This document shows positions 1-10,578 of a stretch of 64,000 bases of DNA, one piece after another. Location: the NCBI GenBank assembly GCA_035578175.1, contig JAQMRL010000001.1:438128639-438192638 (forward strand), read 5' to 3'. Numbering within the stretch: position 1 is the first letter of the stretch; the number at the start of each line of letters is the position of its first letter. The DNA comes from Catonia carolina (taxonomy: Eukaryota > Arthropoda > Insecta > Hemiptera > Achilidae). The position numbers and the translations under genes are program-made. The notes beneath the pieces are model-generated. The model ran no database searches, was not told the origin of the DNA, and saw only the letters and a program-made list of their open reading frames with translations.

Positions 1-227
1 AAAATTTGATGTTAACACGTTGCTCGATGGTACGCTCCATTTTCACTCCGACGAGGTCACTGAACACACACTGCGCTCTCGCACGATGCTAACCCTCCAA
101 GCATCTAGAAGCAACTGACTCGGGCCCGCTCCCCTTCCCTCGATCCCCCACCACCAACAACCGGTTTACAAACGTTTTACCTGGGCGTCACAAGCTCAGT
201 CCGGTTACTTTTTATACAAACCCTGTA
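1..227 (-). mobile_element. 5' end of a mariner-like element, cut by the window edge
   Basis: On the minus strand an ATG at 40-38 opens a frame reading MERTIEQRVNIKF before the window ends. This resembles the start of the mariner transposase found at 2786 (KEQRVNIKF). Upstream on the minus strand is a 5' UTR of about 185 bases, and the outer end ACAGGGTTTGTATAAAAAGT (227-208) looks like a terminal inverted repeat next to TA. Only the first 13 codons are present, so integrity cannot be judged. Confidence 0.6.
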
Positions 228-984
228 AGTTGACGATCGTCAGTGAGAGTAAGACTGGACTATATAGGGGGGTGGGAGTGGAAGTGCTACTATATGTGCT
301 TTTCTTAATACATCATAACGACACTTCTAACCATGACATCATGTTGTAGTTTTACTCTTACATTTATTTAATATGTTTATAACTATGTCGTTTTATAAAC
401 ATCCCATTCTATTATTTATTGATTCTTAATAATTATCCTAAATAATAAACATTCATTCTAAATAAGCCATAATACTAGGCCTAAGCTATATTTAGTATCC
501 TTTTTGGTCATCAGCAGTTTAACTGAATTACTGCACTCTGACATTTGTAGTGATAGACTAGTCCGTGAGTTCCATCGATGCTAGCTTATTTTCGTGAGTA
601 ATACTAGTTTTACGGTAATTTCAAAATGTTATTGTATTTTTAGGGTTTTCATATTTAATTATTTTCAGTAAAGTTATGTTAAATTGCAATTAAATTTTAA
701 GCAATTCTTTTTCTTTAAATAATTACATTATTCTTTACTTATTTAGTGTGGCGGGTCATGAACTGAATTTTATTAGTTAAGTGTTTGTGGTGGTTACATT
801 TTGAGTTAGACGCTTGATATGCTTGTCTTATGCTTTCTGGTTGGCCGATGTAAGTAGGATAGATAGTATACTGTCCTCCCACTGCATGATAGGTGCAATC
901 GTCAACTTATAGCGCGCTACCAGTACGTCCTTCAATTATTTTTGTACCAATGTACAATGTTCATTGTCCTGAATTTGTGTCATA
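228..984. repeat. No gene; right part is a dispersed repeat also found at 20690-20925
   Basis: Nothing recognisable is seen in 228-720. From about 722 to 945 the sequence matches the reverse complement of 20690-20925, including the shared blocks GTGGTTACATTTTGAGTTA and GGTTGGCCGATGTAAGTAGG, so this is a dispersed repeat of at least 220 bp. No coding potential or terminal structure was seen. Confidence 0.5.
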
Positions 985-1544
985 TCTGTTGAAAACTTGA
1001 TTTTGAAAAATCGACTTGAAAACAATACTTTCCTTCCTATGTACAGTAAAACCTCCTTAATCTGGCATTCTATAGTCCGGAATTGTCTATAATCCAGCAT
1101 CAACGGCAGTAGACAAAAATTATAGAATTGCCTTCACAATGAACATTGTAAAGTGAGCAAACCGACAGCTACCGCCGACACTCAAGAGCCACAAAGCATC
1201 ACGCTCTGAGTTTGTAAACTCAGTACGCTTTTTTTACACGTTTGTAAAATTTGCTGAGTCAAATAAACAATACAGTATGGCCGAAGTTATGAACTTGCAT
1301 ATAATAACAAATGATTTTTTAAATAAAAAAAATACTAGTCGTAAGAAGCAAGTAGATATTAGATCTTTTTTCCAGCCATCTACCAGTGCTGTTGCTAAAA
1401 ACCACGAATAGTACAGTACTGTACTGTATTTCATACTAAAATAAATCTTTATAATGCATCCTGCAGTTTTAAATATTTCTATTTCATATAATGAATTAAT
1501 ACAATAATTTCACTAACCTTCTTTTTAAACTGCGTCACCTTTAT

Positions 1545-1605
1545 TTTAATTTTTACTTACACGTGTTTCGGTGGATCCACCATCATCAGAGTAAATAACA
1601 TATAA
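1545..1605 (-). ncRNA. Hammerhead-ribozyme-like motif, left arm of Penelope copy
   Basis: Read on the minus strand this contains CTGATGA, one T, the self-complementary helix II GGTGGATCCACC, GAAA, CACGTG and TA. Upstream TTTACT pairs with downstream AGTAAA as helix I. These are the parts of a type I hammerhead with a minimal helix III and a GTA cleavage site. The extra T between CTGATGA and helix II departs from the standard core. Confidence 0.6.
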
Positions 1606-1781
1606 TTGAAACTAAAAACATTATTTATTAAAAATCTATAGAAGATGATACATCTTCAGTCACTTGTATAAAACTGATTTAAAATTAATTTATTTAAATT
1701 TATCCCTTCTCATATTTACTGTAGATAGCAGCAGCAGTCAATATCACTTCATCATTCCTAAATTTCACCTGTTCATTCAAA

Positions 1782-2210
1782 ATGTCCTGCTTTTGCACAA
1801 ATATAATTAAAAATAATATAAATGAAACACTAAGCAATAAAAAGGGTGTGTATAAAATAGATTGTGGTAATGAGGATTGTAAAAAATTTTACATTGGTAT
1901 GACTAGTCGTAATTTTCAAGTGAGGTATAATGAACATAAAAAAGCACTGAAATGTGACTACATTATATCTAACTATACCAATCATATAAAAGAAGAAAAA
2001 CATAAATTTGGTAAAATAGATGAACATTTCAATATAATAGAACAATGTAATATAGAAAATAAAAATAAAATTGAAAAATATGAGATGTTCCACATTTATA
2101 AATATTTAAAAGAGCAAAAGCAGGACATTTTGAATGAACAGGTGAAATTTAGGAATGATGAAGTGATATTGACTGCTGCTGCTATCTACAGTAAATATGA
2201 GAAGGGATAA
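1782..2210 (+). pseudogene. GIY-YIG endonuclease domain of a Penelope-like element (5' truncated)
   Basis: The 142-codon frame has the GIY-YIG nuclease signature: GVYKIDC near residue 22, FYIGMTSR near residue 36, the conserved Arg in the following helix (VRYNEHKKAL), and a His/Glu-rich stretch (NHIKEEKHKF). In Penelope-like elements this domain follows a reverse transcriptase and nicks target DNA; the reverse transcriptase is absent here. The first residues (MSCFCTN) come from the inverted arm, not from the original gene, so the apparent start codon is accidental. The frame ends in TAA at 2208-2210, about 110 bases before the hammerhead motif. It is a truncated remnant rather than a host gene. 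Confidence 0.75.
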
Positions 2211-2311
2211 ATTTAAATAAATTAATTTTAAATCAGTTTTATACAAGTGACTGAAGATGTATCATCTTCTATAGATTTTTAATAAATAATGTTTTTAGTT
2301 TCAATTATATG

Positions 2312-2360
2312 TTATTTACTCTGATGATGGTGGATCCACCGAAACACGTGTAAGTGAAAA
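2312..2360 (+). ncRNA. Hammerhead-ribozyme-like motif, right arm of Penelope copy
   Basis: CTGATGA at 2321-2327 is followed by T, GGTGGATCCACC (2329-2340), GAAA (2341-2344), CACGTG (2345-2350) and TA. TTTACT just upstream can pair with AGTGAA just downstream (one U-G wobble) as helix I. Cleavage would be predicted after the A of GTA, at about 2352. Hammerheads in terminal repeats of Penelope-like elements are published knowledge; activity of this one is inference. Confidence 0.65.
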
Positions 2361-2615
2361 TTGAAATAAAGGTGACGCAGTTTAAAAAGAAGGTTAGTGA
2401 AATTATTGTATTAATTCATTATATGAAATAGAATGTATTTCATACTGTATTCAAATTTATTTCATCATGTACTGTACTTAAAAAATGCATTTTAATATTT
2501 CTCCTGTACTTATATATTGATTTATATTGTTTAAATAACCCATGTTTAAATAATAAATACGTATACAGTAAAAGTTTGTTGTGCAAATTGTGTTATTTTT
2601 TATACGACTCCTGTA

Positions 2616-3916
2616 TACGAGGTGCACAGGTGAAACAATAAAACGAATGCAATAAGGCTGAAAGTCGCCTGGCCTGTCACGTGACTCTTGCTCCGCCTAC
2701 TGCTCGAGTTTCATCTGCCTCCTGCACTCAGTCTGCCCGTGGCGTCTGTTCTAAGTAGTTGACGTTTTGTCTGTGCGTCGGAAAAATGTTGAGTGTACAG
2801 AAAGAACAGCGTGTTAACATCAAATTTTTTTTCAAACTTGGAAAATCTGCAAGTGAAACGTTTGTAATGTTGCAACAAGTTTACGGCGATGATTGTTTAT
2901 CGCGAACACAAGTGTTTGAGTGGTTTAAACGATTTAAAGATGGCCGCGAAGACACAAGTGATGACGCTCGCACTGGCAGACCATTGTCAGCAAAAACTGA
3001 TGCAAACATTGAAAAAATCGGTAAACTTGTTCGAGAAGATCGCCGTTTAACAATCAGAGCAATGTCTGAGTTGACAGGAATTGACAAGGAAAGTGTTCGG
3101 CAGATTCTTCATGAAAGTTTCAACATGAACAAAGTGTGTGCAAAAATGGTTCCAAAGTGTCTCACAATTGAACAGAAGGAACGCCGAAGAATGATTTGTT
3201 CTGACATCCTAGAAAACATTGAAACAGATCCCACCTTTTTACAAAATGTTATTACTTGTGATGAATCATGGTTTTTTACTTACGATCCCGAAACCAAACG
3301 CCAATCGATGCATTGGAAATCTCCTGATTCTCCACGACAAAAAAAGCACGAATGTCAAAATCGAAATTCAAGGCAATGATGATTGTTTTTTTTGATGTCA
3401 AAGGGATTGTACACATTGATTGGGTACCAGAGGGACAAACAGTGAATCAGCATTACTACATTAGCGTCCTGACTACCCTACGTGAGCGAGTACGGAGAAA
3501 ACGGAACGATTTGTGGAAAAAAAAGACATGGATCCTGCACCAAGACAATGCCCCAGCTCACAATGCGTTGTCAGTGAAGACGTTTTTAGCCAATCACAAC
3601 ATTCCCATCTTAGACCATCCACCCTACTCACCTGATTTGGCCCCCTGTGATTTTTTTCTTTTCCCTAAAGTCAAGTCAGCTTTGAAAGGAACTAGATTTG
3701 AGAGTGTTGAAGCAGTAAAAGAAAAAGCGACGGAAGTAATGTATGGACTTACCGAAAATGGTCTGCAGCATTGCTATGAACAGTGGAAAATTCGTATGGA
3801 GCGGTGTATAGACCGAGGAGGAGAGTACATTGAAGGAGATAACATCAAATTGTAAATAATGGAAAATAAAATTTTTTTATAGCATCAGTTCGGTTTTTTT
3901 CTAGCCACACCTCGTA
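2616..3916 (+). mobile_element. Mariner element (DD34D type)
   Basis: The ends TACGAGGTG (2616) and CACCTCGTA (3916) are inverted, with TA beyond each, and the length of about 1.3 kb is normal for mariner. It carries one transposase gene broken by a frameshift. It sits inside the Tigger-type element. Confidence 0.8.
2786..3855 (+). pseudogene. Mariner transposase, frameshifted
   Basis: ATG at 2786 starts a frame that runs to a stop at 3379; the rest continues in another frame from about 3340 to the TAA at 3855. The first part holds the paired helix-turn-helix DNA-binding region (FFKLGKSASETFVML and LTGIDKESVRQIL) and the first catalytic Asp in VITCDESWFF. The second part holds the second Asp in HQDNAPAH and the third in SPDLAPCDFF, with 34 residues between those two, i.e. 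DD34D. The frame break lies near a run of seven A around 3340. A cut-and-paste transposase would need one continuous frame, so this copy is probably inactive. Confidence 0.8.
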
Positions 3917-4022
3917 TAAATAACCTCCATAGTCCGGAATTTACTTTAATCCGGCAAGCTTCGAGTCGCAAACGTGCCGGATTAAAGAGGTTCTCCTGTA
4001 TTCATATAAACAAGAGAAAGTA

Positions 4023-4266
4023 ATAATTTTTCAGTGGGAAAAAAATTAAGAAAAATGACCACGTTGGGTTTAAAAAATCAACTATTCATGGTAAGACATG
4101 ACATTTTAACAGGGACAAGAGCAAGGCAAGCTTAAAGAATGCATAAATGGTGTATTTATAGTAATATAGGAATTAACACGATCTCGTACAAATGATGCGA
4201 GTGTTTTTGTAAATCATTCAGTGTCAGTGTGTTAATTACTGTGGCTTTCTGTTTGGTATTTCATTT
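4023..4266. other. Short stretch without recognisable content
   Basis: AT-rich sequence between two DINE-like repeats. No frame, repeat end or RNA signature was recognised. Confidence 0.4.
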
Positions 4267-5580
4267 TTGCACTTTTTCAGACCCCCTGAATCCAAAAAAC
4301 ATGTGTTTAGCGATTGGTTTGTGTGTGTGTGTGCGTGTGTGAACAGAATATCTCAAGAACGGAACATCGTACGAATTTGAAACTTGAAACTTAAGATACA
4401 TACCACTACCAGACCCGACACAAACATTTTCATCAAAATCGGTCAACTGGAAGTAGTAGTTTATTCGTGTAATTTTTCACTTTTTTGCGATTTTCTCGAA
4501 AACTGGTCCTAAGATTTTTTTAAAAATCGCCTGGTATACTAAATTTTTTATGCTTTACAAGATAGGGTAGGCGCCATGTTTGATGAAATTCTTGGTGAGG
4601 CTGTTTTCATGTAAAAAAATTGTTTTTTTAAGATTGCGGCTTTAATATACATTTTAGCGCAAAAATTTATATAATAAAAGTTTTAGAGAATTTAAAATCC
4701 TACAACCTTTATTTCAAACATTTTTTTGTATAACGCTTAGCTTAGTGGTAATTAGCGATTTTTCTGTTTTTTTTTCTCACGAAAACGTGTGAAAAATCAA
4801 TTTTTTTAAGATTTCGGCCTCAGTATGCATTTTACGACAAAAGTGTATATGTAAAAATTTGTAGGAAATTAAACGATCTACAACTTTTGTTTAAGAGCAT
4901 TTTTCTCTACAGAGCCTAGTTTAGCGTGAAAGAGTGGTTTTCCATATTTTTAAGCCAAACTGAGGTTGATTTTCATTTTGCGTCTTTCATCACTTATGAT
5001 TAAAATTAGGTTATGTTTATCGAGGTTAGTTTTTTGTTTATTTCTAATGTTTTATTACTAATGTTACTTTTTTTTTGTCATCAGTCTCTCGACTGGTTTG
5101 ATGCATTTCTCCAACATGTTCTATCTTGCGCAAGTCGTTTCATATCTACATACCTGTAACACTCTACATCTTTTGTAATTTGCTTTATATATTCTAATCT
5201 TTGCCTCCCTCTACAATTTACTCCCTCAATATTACCCTCCATTATTAATAGCCCAATACCTGGATGTCTTAAGATATGCCCCACTAGCCTATCCCTTCTT
5301 TTGGTAAGATGCTTCCATATACTTCTTTTTTCATCCACTCACCTAAAAACCTCTAAATTACTTATTTTGTCCACCCACCTAATCTTTAACATTTTCCTAT
5401 AACACCACATTTCAAAAGCTTCTATCCTCTTCTTTTCTACAGCCGCTATCATGCACGTTTCACTTCCGTATAATGCTACACTCCAAACATAATGTTTTAA
5501 GAAATTTTTCCTAATATTACATTATATTGTTAATTATTTGCATTGGCAAGAGAAAGTTGTGTGAAGTGTTTCACACCAGA
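4267..5580 (+). mobile_element. DINE-like (Helentron-type) repeat, 5' truncated
   Basis: Starts within the family at TTTTCAGACCCCCTGAATCC, includes the TG microsatellite (4318-4341), and ends in the 3' hairpin GTGAAGTGTTTCACAC followed by CAGATTTTTT. The subterminal GGCAAGAGAAAGT is at 5545-5557. A non-LTR fragment is inserted at about 5069-5505. The 3' end lies 14 bases upstream of the dNK exon acceptor. Confidence 0.7.
5069..5505 (-). pseudogene. Non-LTR retrotransposon ORF2 C-terminal fragment
   Basis: On the minus strand the frame reads SVALYGSETC, then KKRIEAFEMWCYRKMLKIRWVD, then a LVGHILRHPG segment. These are the typical thumb/C-terminal motifs downstream of the reverse transcriptase of RTE-like elements (YGSETW, FEMWCYRRMLKI, GHILRH). 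A T-run at 5069-5078 corresponds to a short A-tail. Only the last ~140 codons survive, broken once by a frame change near 5340. Confidence 0.65.
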
Positions 5581-5594
5581 TTTTTTAATTACAG

Positions 5595-5893
5595 TTTACT
5601 TAAGGAGCAGCCCGGAAGTTGTATACCAAAGAATGATGCAGAGGAATCGACCGGAAGAAACTTCTATTAAACTGGAGTACTTGACCGAAATCCACAAGCA
5701 CTACGAAAAATGGTTGATGGAATGTGAACCGACTTCGCTTCCCGCTCCCGTAATAGTTTTGGATGTCGACAATGATTTAACTAAAGTTACAAACATGTAC
5801 TCCAGGTTGGAAAGATATCTTCGAGAAAGAAACTCGATCTCAGATATGGGTAGATTTGAAATAAGTCCAGCAGAAAGTGAAGTTTATGTTTAG
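5595..5893 (+). CDS. Deoxynucleoside kinase (dNK/TK2 family), last coding exon
   Basis: This exon encodes the C-terminal ~99 residues of a deoxynucleoside kinase, which phosphorylates deoxynucleosides to monophosphates in the salvage pathway. The acceptor TTTTTTAATTACAG ends at 5594. The first two bases complete a split codon, then YLRSSPEVVYQRM follows, the conserved Y-L-R-x-S-P strand of the family. The LID segment is NRPEE, supplying the Arg that contacts the phosphates. EYLTEIHKHYEKWL and VIVLDVD are also family-typical. The tail of about 30 residues after VLDVD is variable in insect homologues. Stop TAG is at 5891-5893. Upstream exons are outside the window, so the whole of 1-5594 is intron. 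Thymidylate kinase was considered but lacks the YLR-S-P arrangement. dNK versus TK2 naming cannot be settled from one exon. Confidence 0.85.
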
Positions 5894-6240
5894 GTTTGAT
5901 CTATGCGTGTGTGTGTGTTATAACTTATGTGTATTTGATAGATCAATTCTGTGCCCTAGAGGTAAAGGTTGTTAACTCTAATTTAGGGAAAATTAAGTTT
6001 GAAAATCAGCAAAAAGCTCTAGAAGTTGCAGTAACTACGTAAACTCCACTTTTGTAAAATGATGCGGAAGATTTTTAAAATGCCTACTATTTTTAACTCT
6101 AATTGAATGAATATTGATTATTGACAACAAGTTATTTTATTTTGAATTATTTTGTTTTTATTGTCTTACTGATAGGACTTAGAATTTGCTTGAATTCTGT
6201 AATTTTTTCAAACATTGTTGTGAATAAAAGCTCTTTCTTT
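5894..6240 (+). terminator. dNK 3' UTR with polyadenylation signal
   Basis: After the stop codon comes about 330 bases of AT-rich sequence with no frame. A canonical AATAAA lies at 6223-6228, followed by a T-rich stretch, so cleavage around 6240-6250 is likely. The next mobile element begins at 6266. Confidence 0.55.
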
Positions 6241-6392
6241 ATCAGAATAGAGTTAGCACAATATACAGAGTGATTCAATAAGATGGAAACAATTTCAATA
6301 AGCTGTATTTCCTGAACTACATGTTATATTTTAATTCTGTAAATTTCATTTGAAAGAGAAAGTTTTAAATTTTAATTTACGTAAATGAAAGT

Positions 6393-6653
6393 TTATAGAT
6401 GTTCAATGTGTCCTCCTCCAGCTGCACGTGCAACATCTAGACGGTAACTGAACTCATCCCAAACTCTCTGACGCATGTCTTGGGTCACTGAGTTGACTGC
6501 AGCTGTGATACGATTCCTTAGTTCATTCAAATTGGTGGGAAGAGGTGGTAAGTAAACTGCACTTTTCACGAACCCCCACAAGAAAAAGTCACAGGGTGTG
6601 AGATCTGGAGACCTCGGTGGCCAAAACTGAAGTGCAGAGTCGTCATTCGCCAT
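6393..6653 (-). pseudogene. Transposase C-terminal fragment in left arm
   Basis: The minus-strand frame reads [17 protein letters not shown], the third catalytic Asp motif of IS630/mariner-related transposases, then ends with GGGHIEHL. It is the mirror copy of the fragment at 6746-7107 and lacks the rest of the protein. Confidence 0.65.
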
Positions 6654-6745
6654 GCGACCTATCCATCGTTGACGTATGGATTCATTTAGGAAACGCCGAA
6701 CATTGCGATCCCAATGGAGTGGATTTCCTCAAATGAATGAAGATT

Positions 6746-7107
6746 CAGGAGATTACATTTTCCAGCAGGACGGAGCTCCACCCCATTGGCATCGCAATGT
6801 TTGGCGTTTCCTAAATGAATCCATATGTCAACGATGGATAGGTTGCATGGCGAATGACGACTCTGCACTTCAGTTTTGGCCACCGAGGTCTCCAGATCTC
6901 ACACCCTGTGACTTTTTCTTGTGGGGGTTCGTGAAAAGTGCAGTTTACTTACCACCTCTTTCCACCAATTTGAATGAACTAAGGAATCTTATCACAGCTG
7001 CAGTCAACTCAGTGACCCAAGACATGCGTCAGAGAGTTTGGGATGAGTTCAGATACCGTGTAGATGTTGTCCGTGCAGCCGGAGGAGGACACATTGAGCA
7101 TCTATAA
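6746..7107 (+). pseudogene. Transposase C-terminal fragment (IS630/mariner type)
   Basis: The frame shows IFQQDGAPPHWHRNVWRFLN (second catalytic Asp) and [17 protein letters not shown] (third), with 46 residues between the Asps. That is longer than mariner DD34D and closer to the DD41D (rosa-like) group with a small insert. It ends with GGGHIEHL and TAA at 7105-7107. The N-terminal DNA-binding part and the first Asp are missing. Confidence 0.65.
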
Positions 7108-7236
7108 ACTTTCATGTATGTAAATTAAAATTTAAAACTTTCTCTTTCAAATGTAATTTACAGAATTAAAATATAACATGTAGTTCAGGAAATACAGCTT
7201 ATTGAAATTGTTTCCATCTTATTGAATCACTCTGTA

Positions 7237-7809
7237 TTTTGTCTAAGTTTTGTTTTCATTTGATTAACTCACATTATATTAAGGATCACCACTAGTGTAA
7301 TTAAAACACGGAAAGACGTAAAGAGTACGAAGTCGTGTGAGTGGTCAGGTGTTAGTAGAAGTTAAGAAAGCTGTTTAGTCATTTAAATCTCTGTATCAGA
7401 AGCTATTTTATTTGATACAAATTTTTTTAAAAATTCTCAAACCTTCAGAAATTTTTTACAAAATAAAAAACGTAATGTTTTTGATTCTTCTGAAATATTA
7501 CAAATGGAGTTAACTTCCTTTACTTCTTAAATAGAGAATTTAAAGGGTATGTTATATTATTATATTAAATAATAGTAGGGTAAGATTAATAAAGTATGGA
7601 AATTTGCCGAAACTGTGACGAATGAAGATTTTTTGTAGATCATTGTTTTGATCATTTTATATCATTTAAATTCTTTGGGTTTCACTTAGATAAATTTTCA
7701 CAGATGTCTTCCAGTAAAAATATTCTAATATTAGGACTTTTTTTACGAATGGATATTGTATCACGCCATTCAGATGATGTGTACATCCCTGCGATCACTC
7801 AGATATTGG
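7237..7809. other. Intergenic stretch, nothing recognised
   Basis: About 570 AT-rich bases between two transposons. No frame above background, no inverted ends and no RNA-like sequence were seen. Confidence 0.4.
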
Positions 7810-8604
7810 TTAACACTTTCCAGTCTACCATTTTTTCACGACCATGCACTACAGACTAAAGCAAAATTTAACGTATCTTGCACTGTACACTGACGTTTTT
7901 TCAACTTTTTCAAAAAATCAGTGTGCAGTCACTTCAGTTCTTATCAACAAGGGTATTTTATGGAAATAAAGTTTGAAATTTGCTCTTTTTAACCATATAT
8001 TTAGTTTAAGTCAAGTATTAAGTTATTTATAAAATAACACTATTTACAATTACTCTAATTTACACATTTCCGAAAAATTTTATATGAAACATATATCAAT
8101 ATCGCTTTCATTCTCTGCAGGGTCGTATGATTCATCTATGTCCGTATCATCTAATTACGACCCAGAATCTTCTGCAAAACAATCTAATGCATCTCTAGAC
8201 ATCGTTTCATGAAATGTACAATAGCACAATAACAGTAAAACACATACACTGTAAACAGCGTGGCCTTGTAACACGCTATGTCGGTACTCGGTAGTAGACG
8301 CTACGGTTTGATCTCGCGCATTAAGTAGCGGTCGATAGTTCCGTCGATATATAAGAAAATACTAATTGATTCGGTCAACTATCGCTGCAGGTAAACGGAG
8401 AACAAAGTGAACTAAATAACAGTGAAAACGGGAAACGGATAGCATACGGGTAGCCACATTTATAACAATGTGAAAGTAGCAAACGTATGAGATACGTTTG
8501 CTGTCTAGGGATGTATATTGCCGTGCCCGTATGAATTGTTTGCCATCACTCGGCGTATATCACCACGGCCGTATCACGTACGGTTGTTGTTTCGAAAGTG
8601 TTAA
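7810..8604. mobile_element. piggyBac-like non-autonomous element (TTAA ends)
   Basis: TTAACACTTTCCAGTC at 7810 and GAAAGTGTTAA ending at 8604 are inverted ends with the TTAA duplication used by piggyBac-type transposases. On the minus strand, from 8202, a short acidic frame begins MSRDALDCFAEDSGS, has a stop, then continues LDDTDIDESYDPAENESDI. Acidic starts like this are common in piggyBac transposases, so it may be the remnant of the first exon. The catalytic part is gone. Confidence 0.6.
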
Positions 8605-9660
8605 CCTTATAAAATCGGCGTATTTCATGCAGTAATGAAAGTTTGAATATCATAACGCGTTCTCGAATGAATTTGTTTATCTAATTTCATTACGGATGAA
8701 AAATTATAAAAAAATTTAAGTGTTTTTTATAATACGTACACTTCTTTTGCATATAAACATGAAAATGGCTTTATTATTCTTTGCATTTGAGTGAGCAAAA
8801 TATTGTCACATGGAAAATTTGTGTGTGTTTATATTTTGTAACAGGCTGAAATTTCAATTTATCAAAAATTTGTTCATGACGTAGAAAACAGTTTCGTGAA
8901 TAAAACCGTTTTTATTACAATTTCGGGTAAAGATTGGACGAGTTATTGCAGTTTGAAAATTATACAGCCTTATTCGAAGAGAATGCAATGCAATATTGCG
9001 GGCGACGTGAAAAATTTCTATTTATCCCTACTACTAGCCATTGACATGTGTGCAATGCACACAAATGTATTAAAAACGCATACAAACATTCATACATATA
9101 ACAGTAGTAAAATGTGTTTGTACGAGGTACACTCGTAAAGTGTAAGTTCCGTTTTGAAATAAAAAAAGAACAGTATTACAGAAAGATTACCGTATTCATC
9201 CACTGGTAATATATTTTCTTCCCAAGGCAATAATGTGTTACCGTCAAGACTCTAGGAGCTGTAACACACTGTTAGACCAATCAGAATCGGTTTTGTAATG
9301 ATCATTATGGGAGTATTGACCAATCAGAGAGAAATCGTTTTCTGATTGGCTGTTGCTGTGTACATGTGCTCTGTTTCCATTGGTGGGTATACATTGCTCT
9401 TTCTCTTTCTCATGGTGGTATCGTCAAGTAGCCAACAATACAATTCTCATAAATGTCTACACAATTTTCTTTCTCGATTCACTATTTGGCTTAACTCCAT
9501 ACTTTAACCATTTTTTTTTATCATGAAATGAATGAACATGTTTAATATTTTATAAATTAAATTATATATTATATATTTTTATTACTTGTGTAATCAAATT
9601 ACATTAATAAATATTGTATGCTTTAAAAATTCTATGTATCTGGCACACAATAAAAATCAT
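8605..9660. other. Intergenic stretch, nothing recognised
   Basis: No homology-like frame. The small open frame at 8896-9138 shows no known motif and ordinary composition, so it is not called. Two direct CCAATCAGA motifs (about 9278 and 9330) are noted without a function. Confidence 0.35.
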
Positions 9661-9663
9661 ATA

Positions 9664-10380
9664 AAGGTCTGTCCCAAAAGTTCTGGTAATTTTTTTTCTT
9701 TATTATTTATTGAACATACATTTACAATTTTTCTTAAGAACTTTTCAAAGTATGCTTCTCCCAACTCTATGCACGTTGTCAAACGCTTCACCCACCCCTC
9801 TTAAGCTCCCTGGAATCTCTTGTAAACAGGTCGTCAAAGCTTCTTTTACCCTCTCTAACATCCTGTGGTGGTGTCCTTTCAGACTTCTTTTTATCTTGGG
9901 GTAACTAAAAGAAATCAGCTGAAACAATAAAAAGTATTACAGGCTCGGTTTTGTAGCGTTTGAGCAATTTCTAGCACTTCAACAGGTGTTGTTCCTTCAT
10001 GTCATCAATGAAGACTTTCGGCACCATTTTGCCGAGACCTTCTCATGATGACATTCGTCATGTTGACAGGTCGTCAAAGCTTCTTTTACCCTCTCCAACA
10101 TCCTGTGGTGGTGTCCTTTCAGACTTCTTTTTATCTTGGGGTAACTAAAAGAAATCAGCTGGAACACTAAAAAGTATTTCAGGCTCGGTTTTGTAGTGTT
10201 TGAGCAATTTCTGGCACTTCAACAAGTACTGTTCCTTCATGTCATCAATGAAGACTTTCGTCACCATCTTGCCGCTCATGTCAAAATGCTTCCTCATGTC
10301 AAAATCCTCAGTTAAAATGCTGTGAATAACTGATTTGGGTACACCACTTTCTTTGGCTAACATGCAGATATTCATTTATC
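9664..10380 (-). pseudogene. Degraded mariner transposase with internal deletion and duplication
   Basis: On the minus strand, 10375-10145 encodes a mariner-like second helix-turn-helix (LAKESGVPKSVIHSILTED). 9927-9745 encodes the C-terminal region (YPKIKRSLKGHHH and so on). The catalytic core between them is missing. A block of about 150 bp (9826-9960) is repeated directly at 10067-10200. GGTCTGTCCCAAAAGTTCTG at 9666 may be the element's outer end; no opposite end was found. Confidence 0.6.
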
Positions 10381-10578
10381 GATTGTTATCTAAGTTGTCA
10401 CACTTTTTTGGACCGTATCTTCATATCGTATCTCTGGACCGTATCTTTTGTCGTTGATGTGGATACCCCGAGTCTTCATTGTCATCGACTTTCTCATGAC
10501 CCTCTCAAAATCTCTGCACCACTCATAAGTTTGATTCTATGATATTGTGTCCACCCAAAGGCTTGCCTAAATATCTCT

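Larger units (their letters stand above)
1438..2433 (+). mobile_element. Penelope-like retroelement fragment with inverted 5' arm
   Basis: The insertion is bounded by a perfect 13-bp target-site duplication, TGTATTTCATACT, at 1425-1437 and 2434-2446. The right part (about 1800-2433) is the 3' end of a Penelope-like element with its GIY-YIG domain. The left part (about 1438-1798) is the same 3' end in reverse, so the copy folds back on itself with arms of roughly 310 bp. Each arm carries a hammerhead-like motif. Penelope-like elements are known for 5' truncation with terminal inversion, and for GIY-YIG endonucleases. Confidence 0.8.
1042..4000. mobile_element. Tigger/pogo-like element carrying two nested insertions
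   Basis: The left end TACAGTAAAACCTCCTTAAT and the right end, read in reverse as TACAGGAGAACCTCTTTAAT, are matching inverted termini in the Tigger/pogo style with TA at each edge. The element's own sequence (about 1042-1437, 2447-2613 and 3917-4000) has no transposase. It also contains dispersed CCGGA motifs typical of these ends. A Penelope-like insertion (1438-2433) and a mariner (2616-3916) make up most of its length. It is a non-autonomous or decayed copy. Confidence 0.65.
985..4022 (-). mobile_element. DINE-like repeat (minus) split by a Tigger element
   Basis: 985-1041 (TGAAAACAATACTTTCCTTC) and 4001-4022 (CAAGAGAAAGT) are the 5' end of the DINE-like family in reverse orientation. They are separated by the Tigger-type element at 1042-4000. 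Joining the two flanks restores the usual family order, so the Tigger jumped into this repeat. Confidence 0.6.
6266..7234. mobile_element. Foldback mariner-type element with two mirrored transposase ends
   Basis: The ends CAGAGTGATTCAATAAGATG and its inverse are flanked by TA. Arms of about 450 bp (6266-6715 and 6782-7234) are inverted copies of each other around a 66-bp centre. Each arm encodes the same C-terminal transposase piece, so the element arose by inverted duplication of one end, or by deletion of the opposite end of a longer palindrome. Confidence 0.75.

Noticed and set aside
1830..2093. Minus-strand frame over the GIY-YIG ORF
   Set aside because: Phe/Ile-rich antisense shadow.
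5543..5594. Residues MARESCVKCFTPDFLIT as the start of the dNK exon
   Set aside because: They translate the DINE-like 3' end and intron; the acceptor AG is at 5593-5594.
8896..9138. 80-codon open frame as a gene
   Set aside because: No recognisable domain, ordinary composition, no splice or promoter context.
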